Position numbers and translations under genes: made by a program
Shown: positions 22,126 to 31,683 of the stretch, piece after piece
Position numbering within the stretch: position 1 is the first letter of the stretch
Layout of the letters: every line of letters begins with the position of its first letter
NCBI GenBank assembly: GCA_000733355.1
Contig: JNVV01000001.1
Span: 2,624,219 to 2,688,218, forward strand
Direction of reading: 5' to 3'
Length of the DNA: 64,000 nt
DNA from: Falciphora oryzae
Lineage: Eukaryota > Ascomycota > Sordariomycetes > Magnaporthales > Magnaporthaceae
The notes under the pieces: model-generated
Databases searched by the model: none
The model's input: only the letters and a program-made list of their open reading frames with translations
What the model was told of the DNA's origin: nothing

Positions 22126-24996
22126 TCAGATGAAGATGGCGAAATCATTATCCCCTGAACCCAGGCTGGACCCCTCGCGTTGACCCGGGCACCCGCCTCC
22201 AACCGGTGCCTCGCCAACGCCCTGCCCTCTCAACATGGAATATCGTGACACCCGCTTCAGATCCCTCGCCGGCACGGGCGGCGGTGGCGGGGAGTCGGCC
22301 GCCGCAACGTCCGGCATGGTGTCCGCGCCGTGCACCGTCTGCCACTCTGTCCCGTCACTGACCGTGCTTCTCCCATCACCGCCGCCCCCGCCATTGGCGT
22401 CGCGCACCACCCATTCGTTGACGACGGCCGACTCGTCGTCGTCATCCGCCGCGAGGACCGTCCAGTTCGGATTATTCTTGTCTGCGGACCTAGGCGGGGT
22501 CGGCGACGACAGCGACGAGACCGTCCGGGCCCCCGCGGCGGACGGCGTCACCGAGCGGCTCGCCAGGTCGCGGCGCGGAGTCGCGAACGGGTCCGCCGTC
22601 CTTGAGAAGCGCGCGAGCGGCGACGAGGGGGACTCGGGACCGAAGTCGTCGCCGCCGTCCCCACGGCTGTGCGGCAGGTCCCTGAACCTGCCCGAGCCGC
22701 GGAGGCTGTTTGTCCCGTCCGAGCCCTGACCGCGCCGGCTGACGGGGAGCGAGGACGGCGCGCGGACTGACAGCGCCGCTGGGCGAGGGCGGTCGATCAT
22801 GCCCGCCGCCTCCCTGGTCTCCGGGGTTGACGCGGACGAGTCTGGTTCCGTCGCATCGGCGCTCCCCTTTAGGCTATTGATGAAATCGGTTGCGGTGGTG
22901 CCCTTGCCGACGCCCCATGCCCGAGATGAGCGCTTCTTCCCGGCCCCGAGCGAGCCGGCCATCGAGGGCGGTCTTGAAGGTGATGCCGCATCCGCATCCG
23001 GCATCTGGCCGCGCTTAGACTCCGGTGTTTGCTGTATGCTGTCGGCATTGCTTAAGGTCGGTATATCCACCTCGATATTGCCGCGGAAGGCTACGCCGGC
23101 GCCGGCGCTCACGGGCAGCGGCTCGTAAAGGCTCTCGAAGTGCCTCGGCTCGTCGTGGAAGCTGGTGTCTGAAAGGTAGCTCTTGGGCTTTGACTTGCGA
23201 GATTTCCTCCCCACAAGCGCCCTGGCCATGCTCCAGGCGCCGCCACCTCCCACATCCGCAGGGCCAGAGTCGTCGGGTATGGGTGGTACCGGAATTGCCT
23301 TGTTGTTTCCCTTCGACCCCAAGCCAGCGGGGGCTGAGGCCGGCGCTGGGGTCCTGCCGCCCGCTTGCTCGGCCTTTGTGGGCGTCCGAGGGGGTGGATC
23401 AAACTGTGCATTCAGATCTTGCAGCGACGAGTTTGAGTAGACCTCGCCGTTCATGACATAGCTGCCCGGAACAGGGCCCGAGATGTCTGAGGTTTCTAAT
23501 CGGCGCGACGCTCTTTTGCGCCGTCTGCGACAGCAGATGCAGATTATCAGGAGTGCCACAAGCAGAAAGCATAGAGGCACGAGGATGGCCGGAAGAATGA
23601 TGGCAAGCCGCGGTGAGCTTGCGCCTGAGTTGTCGGTTGCGTCTGCGGGTGGACTAGGCGCATCGGAGGGGCTTGCCGAGGGAGATCTTGGATTTGCGGT
23701 TGTGGTCTGGTCGGTGGCGGTAGGAACAACCTCTGACCTGGAAATGCTGAGCCTCAACGGTCTTTCATCTGTGGTTTCGGCGCTGTCTGAAGCCCTTGCT
23801 TTGAGGAGGATGGTTGATGTGGAGGGGCCCCTTGGGACATCGCCGGAGATGGTCATGGTCGCGGGATCATATCGAATCCATTGGGTCTGCGGTTGTGTTT
23901 CGAGTTCTATCTCGGTCTCGGATGGCTTCCAGAGGTAAGGCTTCAAGTCGAACAGCAGTCGGGAGCCGGGCTTTAGTGTAACATCTCTCAACGAGCTTCG
24001 AAACAAGGCAGTGGCCATATTGACCTGCACAGTGATGTTAAGTGCGTTGTCGTACGCATCCTTGAGAATCAGTGGGAAGGCCGTGGGCCGAGCGTTTGCG
24101 GGCGGCGTCCCCTTGAACTCCAGATTGTTCTTATCAAACGCGAGCCATGGCGGGATGCCTGGGGTCGATGTCGAGGCGATATTTCCCGGGCTTGCCTCCT
24201 CTCCATCGATCTTGATTTTGCCCTTCAAGTCGGGGTTCGCGACGGGAGTTCCCGAGGTAGCGTTGATGATAAACGTGGGATATTCCGTTGTCAGCTGGTG
24301 GTTTCCGACCACAACGGAGAACGAGATGGAGAGGGCCGAGAAGCCGGGGACGTCGGAAGCTACTAGCTGGAACCCAAAGGTTTGTGGGGGTTCCACCAAT
24401 GAGCTGAACGGCGGCGTCCGCCCAGAGAAGGTGAGCTTTTCGGGATCAAACGAGATCCAAGCCGGAAGCGGACTGTTGTCGGTAGTGACCGCGTAGTAGT
24501 TGAGGTCGGTGCGGGAGAAGGTTCTGGGGGAAAAGGCGAAACTGAAAGGCTTCTCTGGGTAAGAGAGCACAGACGACGGCTGCGAGAAGGGGCCGAAGGT
24601 AGGCACTTGCTCAGCCGATGAAATCTGCACTTCCGGCGGCGGCTGTTTGGAAACGACCAGAGTTGCAGACAGAGTTGTCGATCCAGTTCGGTCAGTCGCG
24701 ACAATCTCTACCGGAACACCGACTACATCGCCGCCGGATGTCACGTCGGCCTCTCGTGGTGTTCCGAAGAGTCGTCGCGCCTTGCTGTCGATAGACAACC
24801 ACTTCGGGGCCTTGAGCAGCGAGTAGGTTACGGGCAGGTCCGAGGTAAAGGTCGAGCTGGAGAAGATGAAGGAGAATGGCTCGGAGACGCGGGCGATCGG
24901 AGGGACCTGGGAGTTGATAGGAAACGAGACAGACGGGGCAGCGCTTGTGAAGCTCACGAGAAGCAGCACTAGACTTAGCCGCACGAGCGACGCCAT
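22126..24996 (-). CDS. AXL2: Axl2-like cadherin-domain cell-polarity membrane protein
   Basis: One intronless frame of 956 residues, a type I membrane protein. Residues 1-19 are a signal peptide. The outside part (20-~420) carries repeated dystroglycan/cadherin-like units, seen in the recurring F.F...TF/LP.WLSID...R.L.GTP pattern at about 30-80, 150-195, 280-300 and 370-390. The transmembrane segment is at about 463-489, followed at once by a basic CCRRRRKR stop-transfer run. The ~465-residue cytoplasmic tail is Ser/Pro-rich and disordered. In yeast Axl2 (Bud10) marks the axial bud site and interacts with septins. Filamentous-fungal homologues are linked to septation and conidiation. The match is to architecture rather than high identity. 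Confidence 0.87.
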   Translation of the reverse strand: MASLVRLSLVLLLVSFTSAAPSVSFPINSQVPPIARVSEPFSFIFSSSTFTSDLPVTYSLLKAPKWLSIDSKARRLFGTPREADVTSGGDVVGVPVEIVATDRTGSTTLSATLVVSKQPPPEVQISSAEQVPTFGPFSQPSSVLSYPEKPFSFAFSPRTFSRTDLNYYAVTTDNSPLPAWISFDPEKLTFSGRTPPFSSLVEPPQTFGFQLVASDVPGFSALSISFSVVVGNHQLTTEYPTFIINATSGTPVANPDLKGKIKIDGEEASPGNIASTSTPGIPPWLAFDKNNLEFKGTPPANARPTAFPLILKDAYDNALNITVQVNMATALFRSSLRDVTLKPGSRLLFDLKPYLWKPSETEIELETQPQTQWIRYDPATMTISGDVPRGPSTSTILLKARASDSAETTDERPLRLSISRSEVVPTATDQTTTANPRSPSASPSDAPSPPADATDNSGASSPRLAIILPAILVPLCFLLVALLIICICCRRRRKRASRRLETSDISGPVPGSYVMNGEVYSNSSLQDLNAQFDPPPRTPTKAEQAGGRTPAPASAPAGLGSKGNNKAIPVPPIPDDSGPADVGGGGAWSMARALVGRKSRKSKPKSYLSDTSFHDEPRHFESLYEPLPVSAGAGVAFRGNIEVDIPTLSNADSIQQTPESKRGQMPDADAASPSRPPSMAGSLGAGKKRSSRAWGVGKGTTATDFINSLKGSADATEPDSSASTPETREAAGMIDRPRPAALSVRAPSSLPVSRRGQGSDGTNSLRGSGRFRDLPHSRGDGGDDFGPESPSSPLARFSRTADPFATPRRDLASRSVTPSAAGARTVSSLSSPTPPRSADKNNPNWTVLAADDDDESAVVNEWVVRDANGGGGGDGRSTVSDGTEWQTVHGADTMPDVAAADSPPPPPVPARDLKRVSRYSMLRGQGVGEAPVGGGCPGQREGSSLGSGDNDFAIFI

Positions 24997-26074
24997 CTTC
25001 CCGGACGTGATGGGGTTCTCGTAGAGGAGGTTTCGCGAGCGCTCATGGAGGATGCAGAAACAGAAACAAGAGCGAGCGAGGGCGAGGCTGGTCGGAAAGA
25101 AGGTGGCGGCGGGATATCAAAACACTCGGGCTGATCAAACGGTCTAGGAACCGGCGACTCTCACGGAGGCGCCAAATCTGACCCGAGTGCGATGGCCATC
25201 GTTCTCTAGACGGATCTGGAGGGATCACATCATTGCCGAGAGGCCTAGGTCGGCTCGCCCAAGGTTGGGGAGCAACACTGAACACGCCATGTGGAAATGG
25301 GAGCACATTCCAGTGAGTGGCAGAGCCTCTGAGACAGCACTTCATGCCTCCGTCATCGCTGGACGTTGCCTGGCGAGGGAGCAGGGGAAGACTTGAGACG
25401 AGCCCTTCAATATGGGGTCTGACCTGGAAGGGCGTTGGCTTCGAGGCAAACGAAGGGGAAGGGATGATGGTTTATCCCGAGAGAAACCACCCGACTTTCC
25501 AGTATCAACCAATTAGCACTGCCATTTGGCTCTCTTGAATCGATCGTGACTGCTCAAAGAAGACGATGAGCGGTCCTGTGGGCATTGCAAGCCTGGCATT
25601 GTCTGTTCCTTTCCCTCCCTCGCACCACGAGCACCTGCGGTTTGAAGCCGTTGAATTGGGGAATCGGAAGCGGTCACTCGACGAATGCAGATTTCAAGCG
25701 CGCCGACGGTCTGGAACCGCACGTTTCTGCACGAAATAAAGCAAAACCAAAGGTCTAGATGCGGCAACAGAACGTGGCCAACAGGAAAGGCACGCAGTGA
25801 CGAGATTGGGGGATTGGGAGATTGTAAAGAAGGCTGAAAGAAGCGTGGGAAATGACGAGGCGGCCCCGGGCTCCAGTTGGGTTGGCCGGTTGGGTGCTTC
25901 GAGAACGGTCTTTGTGACTCGTCGTCGGCCTCTTTGGGCAAGTGCTCTTCTAGGCCCAGATCCGCACGCGGCCTTGAAACAAATTTCATCACCAGACCGA
26001 AAACATTCGCGGGAAAACGAGGGATTGAAAAAAGAGAAGAGAACAAAGGGAATTCAGAAGCCACGAACTGCACA
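24997..26074. other. Divergent promoter region between AXL2 and EFM6
   Basis: Both neighbours are transcribed outward from here. I see no conserved coding sequence. A 258-codon minus-strand frame crossing 25513-26289 overlaps the EFM6 first exon and has no motif. Confidence 0.5.
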
Positions 26075-27446
26075 ATGGCAATCGACAGCAGCCGGCGGTC
26101 AGAATCGCCCGAGTTCTCGCCGCTCGCCATCGACGCGGACCTGACCCCCCTTCCAGAGTACAAGAAGGCGGGCACGACGACGCTCGACTTTGACGGCCTG
26201 CTTTCGGCGCCGCTCCGGCTCCACGAGGATCTCAGCTCGGGCTGCGGCGGACAGCTGTGGCCGGCGGGCATGGTGCTCGCCACGCACATGCTGCGCTACC
26301 ACCGAGACAAGCTTGCCGACGCAAGAATGTCCGTAAAATGAGTTTTTTTTTTTTTTTTTTTTTTTTGCCCCCTCCATCCTCTGGTGCCTTGCCACCACCA
26401 CCCACCCCGCGCCCCCGCATCGTGGGATTGGGCGGCGACCAGAGCACCACCACAAATCCCCAGCAGCGCACGGGTGGGAAGCACAGATGCAAGCTGTCGG
26501 GGTCGTTGATGAGAGGGAGAAAATACCGGGCGTAAGAGCGCGAAGCTGACGAGAGCGGGGAGGGGGCGGCTGGCCGTGCACGCACTTTGCAGACTCGAGT
26601 TGGGCGCTGGCGGCGGCCTCGTTTCGCTCGCCGTGGCGCGAGGGTGCGAGGACCTCAAGCACCGGATCCTCGTCACGGACCAGGAGGAGATGTTTTCTCT
26701 GATGGAGCACAACATCCGCCTCAACGGCGTAGAGGACAGTGCCAAGGCCATGTTGCTGAACTGGTACGCTTTTTCCTTTGACCACATCATTTCCACCAGT
26801 CGGCTGTCCATTCCACCCTCCTCCTCTCCCCCGCCCTGCGCGCACTTTCACTCTTGCTTCCCCAGATGCTGTGAGCCCGATGGAAGGCATGCGAAGCGAG
26901 AGGTGCAGCGGGTGGTTGCTTTGCCCGTTTTCCCCCATCATTTGCGACGTGCTTTTCCCCGCCCGACAACGACTTTGGCGCCGTGTCGGCTGCACGGGGA
27001 AACATCAGCAATGAAACAATGGCTTGCTGACGAGACGGGGGAGCACGGCGGCGGCGGGGTCGCACTGAGCCTGCCGCCTTCCGAACTCATCCCCCGGATT
27101 GCCAATCAGGGGTGAAGAGCTCCCGCAAGAGGTCGTCGAGAGCAGGCCGAACGTGATCCTGGCCGCCGATTGCGTCTACTTCGAGCCGGCATTCCCGCTG
27201 CTGCAGAAGACCATGGCGGACCTGCTGGCGCTCTGCCCAGAGGCGACCATATACTTTTGCTTCAAGAAGCGGCGCCGGGCCGACATGCAGTTTCTCAAGA
27301 AGGCGCAGAAGCTCTTCTCGGTCGTCGAGGCCGCCGACCAGGCCCGCCCCGTCTTCAGCCGCGAGGGCCTGTTTCTCTATGCCATATCGAGCAAGCAGAA
27401 GCAGCAACCTGGCGGTGGCGGTGGGAAAAATACGGGGAGTCGATAG
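26075..27446 (+). CDS. EFM6: EFM6-like protein-lysine N-methyltransferase (METTL21 family)
   Basis: Three exons, 26075-26328, 26593-26763 and 27110-27446, give 253 residues. The first junction restores DARILELGAGGG (SAM-binding motif I, residues ~85-93). The second restores LLNWGEELPQEV. Later comes ILAADCVYFEPAFPLL (about 158-173), the D.VYF.P..PLL post-motif II of the METTL21/EFM group. YNL024C (EFM6) methylates a lysine of translation elongation factor eEF1A in yeast. The same substrate is expected here. The first donor is GTCCGT, a weak site, and the first intron carries a T24 run (26343-26366). No better donor keeps frame with LELGAGGG. The C-terminus is a Gln/Gly-rich tail. Confidence 0.87.
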
Positions 27447-30098
27447 CTCAGCTACGTCAGGATGCCGCCAGCCGTTTGTGGCGGGCTGAGCGCTCCTTTT
27501 GTCATATTGTGCCCCTCGGATTTGCCTGTTTTGATGCGGAGAGCCAAGTCCATCCAGCGCCTTCTTGGTCGCTTGGCGGTTGGTCGGCTCCCGCAGCGTG
27601 GAGCGGCACTTACCTAATGGCATCCAGTTTCTCGCACCGCGGATGGGCCATCACAGTGTCCCCGAGCAACAAGCAGAATCCCGTTTCTGGCTGTTGGCCT
27701 TTGCCACGCGAATGGAGCCCATTCCTCGTGAAGGCGGCCAGCACGACTCGGTCCAGCTTGCCGGCCCCGATTTTTGACTGCGTTTCCCTGTCGTATTCCC
27801 CACTCGGAAGGCGGTAGTGTCTGCATGAGGACGTGCCCTCCAAGACGGCGCGCGACTTGTGAAGTGATGGGTGGTGGAGATGAGGGCATGTGCACAATAC
27901 GGGCATAAAATGGCAACGCGGGTGCACAAGTTGGAAGAGCAAAGAAGGTGTAGTGACTCGGCGCCGAGCCAGAAAATTACGAAACACCCATCCTCGCAAT
28001 GTTCACCCTTCCTAATGTCGTGGCTCTGGTGACCGCGTTTCGCGCTATCGCCAGAACAGTTGAGGGCGGGCGTCGGGAACGAGTTTTCCATTCCCATACT
28101 GTGATCTCACACTATGCATTTGCTATTTGGTGGCGCGGCTGGGCGACACTCCGGGGAAGCTTCCATCCAACGGCGGCATTCCCAAACTTGACACCTGGCC
28201 AGCCACCTGCCGATTGCGTCGCCGAGTGTCGGATATCCGTTCCCAGGAGGGAAAAGCAATGAGATATCTCCCTGTCTACCTTGGTAGGTGTGCTCGAACG
28301 TCATCATGTCTTGGTTTGGCGACCTTGCGGGCGCGAGGAAACGCATTAAAGCCAAGCCGGGTTGCCATGTGCGTTTCCTGCTTGCCTGCCCCTCTTTGTT
28401 TCCCAGCGTTCGGCACAAGTTCGTCCAAGGTCAAGGCAAGGGGCACATGCTCTGTCATTCAGCCCGTCTCCCCTGCCAGCCAACCTGGGAGATCAGCCGA
28501 AGGGTGGTGGGTGGATGCCGGGAGTGGGCTGACGGTCTCGAGTTGGAGGCCCGTCCTCGCGACCAATTGGCTGCAGCATCATCAAGCGGAGCCCAGCCGC
28601 CGGGGTGAGAAGGAAGGCCCCGCCCAGGTACCAAGCACCCAAGGCGGCCTGTCCTGTCCCCGTTCCTGCTGTTCCTGTGTTCCTGTGCCTTGCAGCCAGC
28701 CCAACCTTGAGCGCCAGCCGGCTGCTGCAGGGGTAATCACCCGGGCGGCCCTGCGATGGATTCTTTCCCTGCAGTCAGCAGCGTTGGCTCTTTGTGCGGG
28801 TTTTTCTTTTTTTAAACCCTAACGCAGCTTTCGGCATTGTGACTGTCGCGGATGCAAAATCTGTGTGCCCCTTTTCGGGCCCCTGCTGAGCAAGCCGAGT
28901 TTTGGTCTTTTCCTTTTCTTTCTTCTTTTGCGCCTGCGGTGAATGTTGTGTGTGCGCTGTACGAGCTCCGCAACGGGGCCAGAAGACAGCACATTCCCTT
29001 CCAGGCTGCGTCGTTTGGGCCGTTCCTTTTTTTCCAGGGACCATGTCAACGTCCGGCTCGGACGGCTGGTCCCCACCCTGAACAATCACCGTTCGTCCAA
29101 TCGCGGACGGCGGAAGGATCGTGACCAGGCCCAGCACAGAAAGAAAGGGCTGGACTCTGGAGGAGAAAAAAGAACGCAACGCAACGTTGGATTGCGCCCC
29201 CTCCTTTGAGCCTTTGAGTTTTTTTTCCCCTCGTGCCTCTCCTCTGGCGGCCCGCCCTGGGTTCCCACCCTGGACAGTGGTGGCGCGGGCCCACGCTTGG
29301 CCTCGCGTTGCGCCCGCTGGGCCTCGCCGATCTGAAGCAGGCTAGAGCGGGCGGGCAGGTTGCAGGGCCGGGCTCCAGCTCACAAGCGTCGGGCGCTTTT
29401 TTTTTTTTTTTTTTTTTTTTCGCTATTGCGATGCGCGCGCTGTGCTGGGCTCCCAGTGAGAGGGCTCCAAGCAGCCCCACACGCCTCTTTTTTTTGCGCA
29501 GCCCACTCACACAACCCGAGCGGCACCGTTTTGGGAACGCAGCTCTGGGGACCCATGTCAGGTACCAGCGGCCGTTCCTTGGAGGGTCGTCGCCCAGCCC
29601 TCGTCGCCCAGCCCTCACCTTTCTTTAAATCCCTCCTGGTCCGGCTCTTTCATCTCCCCCAGTTTCCCCATCAGACACGCTCCTTTGGCTCGTCTATCGC
29701 TTCCCTTTGACTCCCTTTCTTCCAGCTCTGGTCAGGTTTCTTTCAACCTAGCTATTCATTCTTTCTTGTGCTCTTGAGCAGTGCTCTTCAGACATATCCT
29801 GTCCCTCCCATCATCACCGCCAGACACATACACACATTCCTTCTTGGAACATCCCTCCACAGAAGCCAACCCCAGTCGCTACAAACGTCCAAACAACAGC
29901 CAGCCAAGACAGAAACATTGCTGTGGCAGTGCAGCCCTTCTCTGCAAACATTCATTTCCGGAATACGGGAGCCAAGCAAGCCATCGCTGCTTCACTTGGA
30001 GATACAACAGCAAAAAGGACAAACAGTCCCAAAGCCTCTGCTGCTTTCATTTCATCTGCATTCTTTAGTTACACCCCAAGCCAGCTTCAAACTTCACT
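27447..30098. other. Long spacer with promoter of the secreted DPBB gene
   Basis: About 2.65 kb. The last ~450 bases are C/T-rich with few G bases on the plus strand, as expected for a strong fungal promoter and 5' untranslated region. A T24 run lies at 29397-29420 and a 14-base tandem duplication (GTCGCCCAGCCCTC twice) at about 29588-29615. No credible gene was found. Confidence 0.5.
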
Positions 30099-31031
30099 AT
30101 GAAGTCGACAACTTTCTACCTCTCCGCCGCAGCTCTGGCCTCGGCCGCCCTGGCCCAGCCTCACCGGCACCACAACCATGCCCGCTACCACCAGGCCCAC
30201 ATGCGGGCTGCCGCCGAGAAGCCCGCCGCCGCCGTCGTTGAGAAGCGCGACCTCGTCACTGACTGGGTTACCGAGTGGGTGACGGAGACCGTCACCGAGT
30301 ACTATGATGTGACAGCCACCAGCACCATCATCACAGCCACAGAGAGCCCTGCCATCACCAGCACCCCCGCCGCCGTTCCCAAGAGCAGCTCCAGCCTTGC
30401 CGCTCAGTTCTTCGAGCCCTCGTCTAAGCCGCCTGTCGCTGCCCCGGCTCCGGTTGCCCCGCCGCCTCCTCCCGTTGAGGATGTCAAGCCTGCCCCCAAG
30501 CCCACGCAGGCGCCCCCTCCGCCACCCGTTGAGGCCAAGCCGACTCCTGAGCCTACCACACCTGCCCCTGTCGTGGTGCAAAGTGTTGCTGCCATTCCTC
30601 CCGTTGTCTCTGCCCCGGCTCCCCCTCCGGTCGTCGAGAAGCCTGCCCCTGCGCCCGTCTCTCCCCCGGCAACCGGTGGCGGCTCTAGCAGCGGTGGTGG
30701 TGGTGGCGGCGGCGGCTCTTCGTACACCGGCGAGGTCACTCACTACACTGTTGGTCTGGGCGCCTGCGGCTCCGACGACTCGGGCAAGGACAGGTCTGAC
30801 TATATCGTCGCGCTTTCCCACGAGCTCATGACCAGCGGCACTTGGCCTGATGCCCAGTGCGGCAAAAAGGTCACGCTTTCGTACAACGGCAAGTCCATCA
30901 CGGCCGACATCCGCGACAAGTGCCCCGGCTGCAACCGCAACCAAATCGACGTCAGCGAGAAGACCTTCCTTGACCTCTTCGGCGACCTCGGCATCGGCCG
31001 TGCCCGTGGTGTCAGCTGGACAATCTCTTAG
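30099..31031 (+). CDS. Secreted double-psi beta-barrel (RlpA/expansin-like) protein
   Basis: A single frame of 310 residues. Residues 1-19 are a signal peptide (LSAAALASAALA). A Lys-Arg at 49-50 is a probable Kex2 cleavage site. Just after it lies a reiterated TDWVTEWVTETVTEYYDV segment. Residues ~110-195 are Pro/Ala-rich and ~196-210 Gly/Ser-rich. Residues ~211-310 are a double-psi beta-barrel: GEVTHYTVGLGACGSDD, VALSHELMTSG, CGKKVTLSYNGKSITADIRDKCPGC and GRARGVSWTIS. The family includes the Asp f 7 allergen type and barwin/RlpA-like cell-wall proteins. Four Cys in the barrel probably pair. It is likely wall-associated or secreted. No enzymatic activity can be asserted. Confidence 0.9.
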   Translation: MKSTTFYLSAAALASAALAQPHRHHNHARYHQAHMRAAAEKPAAAVVEKRDLVTDWVTEWVTETVTEYYDVTATSTIITATESPAITSTPAAVPKSSSSLAAQFFEPSSKPPVAAPAPVAPPPPPVEDVKPAPKPTQAPPPPPVEAKPTPEPTTPAPVVVQSVAAIPPVVSAPAPPPVVEKPAPAPVSPPATGGGSSSGGGGGGGGSSYTGEVTHYTVGLGACGSDDSGKDRSDYIVALSHELMTSGTWPDAQCGKKVTLSYNGKSITADIRDKCPGCNRNQIDVSEKTFLDLFGDLGIGRARGVSWTIS

Positions 31032-31683
31032 GCCCATTGTGGTGATGGGGCTTGATTCCCTGGCACGAATCATGTGTTCGTGCCTGTGTTCTCAGTGCAC
31101 ATCTTCTCTTCGATTTTCTCGGGTTTATCGATGCGGCATTGATGGTTCCCAGTGCGGGACCATCAACGCACATCGTCGCCTGGATTTTATGACGACCCCT
31201 TTTTTGCAACGGCCTCTCGGGATGTTTTGTCTCGGCAGGTTTGACGAATTTACTTGAAATATCCACGGTGCTGTGCCTGGACACACCAACAGCATTTTCC
31301 CCACAGTTATGCCAGACTATACCCTACCACGACGGCGCTTGTCAGTCTAGTGTTGGAGTCCACGCACGTGGGATTGGTCCAATAGGATAAAAGGGGACTT
31401 TTTGTGGGATTTGGTTTTTTTTTCTTTTTTTTTTTCTCGAGCCATTTAGTCACACCAGACCTTGTGGACTCTCTCCATAGACTCTGATTCTAATGTATAT
31501 ATCATAGGGACTAACTTCTCAACAAGCGATATTTTTTTTCTGGGGATCAAAATCTCCTTGCGTGGCACCCGCGGCAGCCTTGTGTCCTGTGTATTACATC
31601 AAACTCATCGGAAGGACTAAAATCCATTCTGTGACTGGCAGCGACCTAGTAATGTTGTGGTGGTCCGCCATGACAATGTAGTC
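31032..31683. other. Tail-to-tail spacer
   Basis: The 3' regions of the DPBB gene (+) and CCZ1 (-) meet here. It is richer in T than its surroundings, with T9-C-T10-like runs near 31418-31437. No gene is seen. Confidence 0.5.

Noticed and set aside
30087..31073. A 328-codon minus-strand frame opposite the secreted DPBB gene
   Set aside because: It is the antisense shadow of a GC-biased coding sequence; it is Arg/Gly-rich, has no motif, and the plus-strand frame has a signal peptide and a clear domain.
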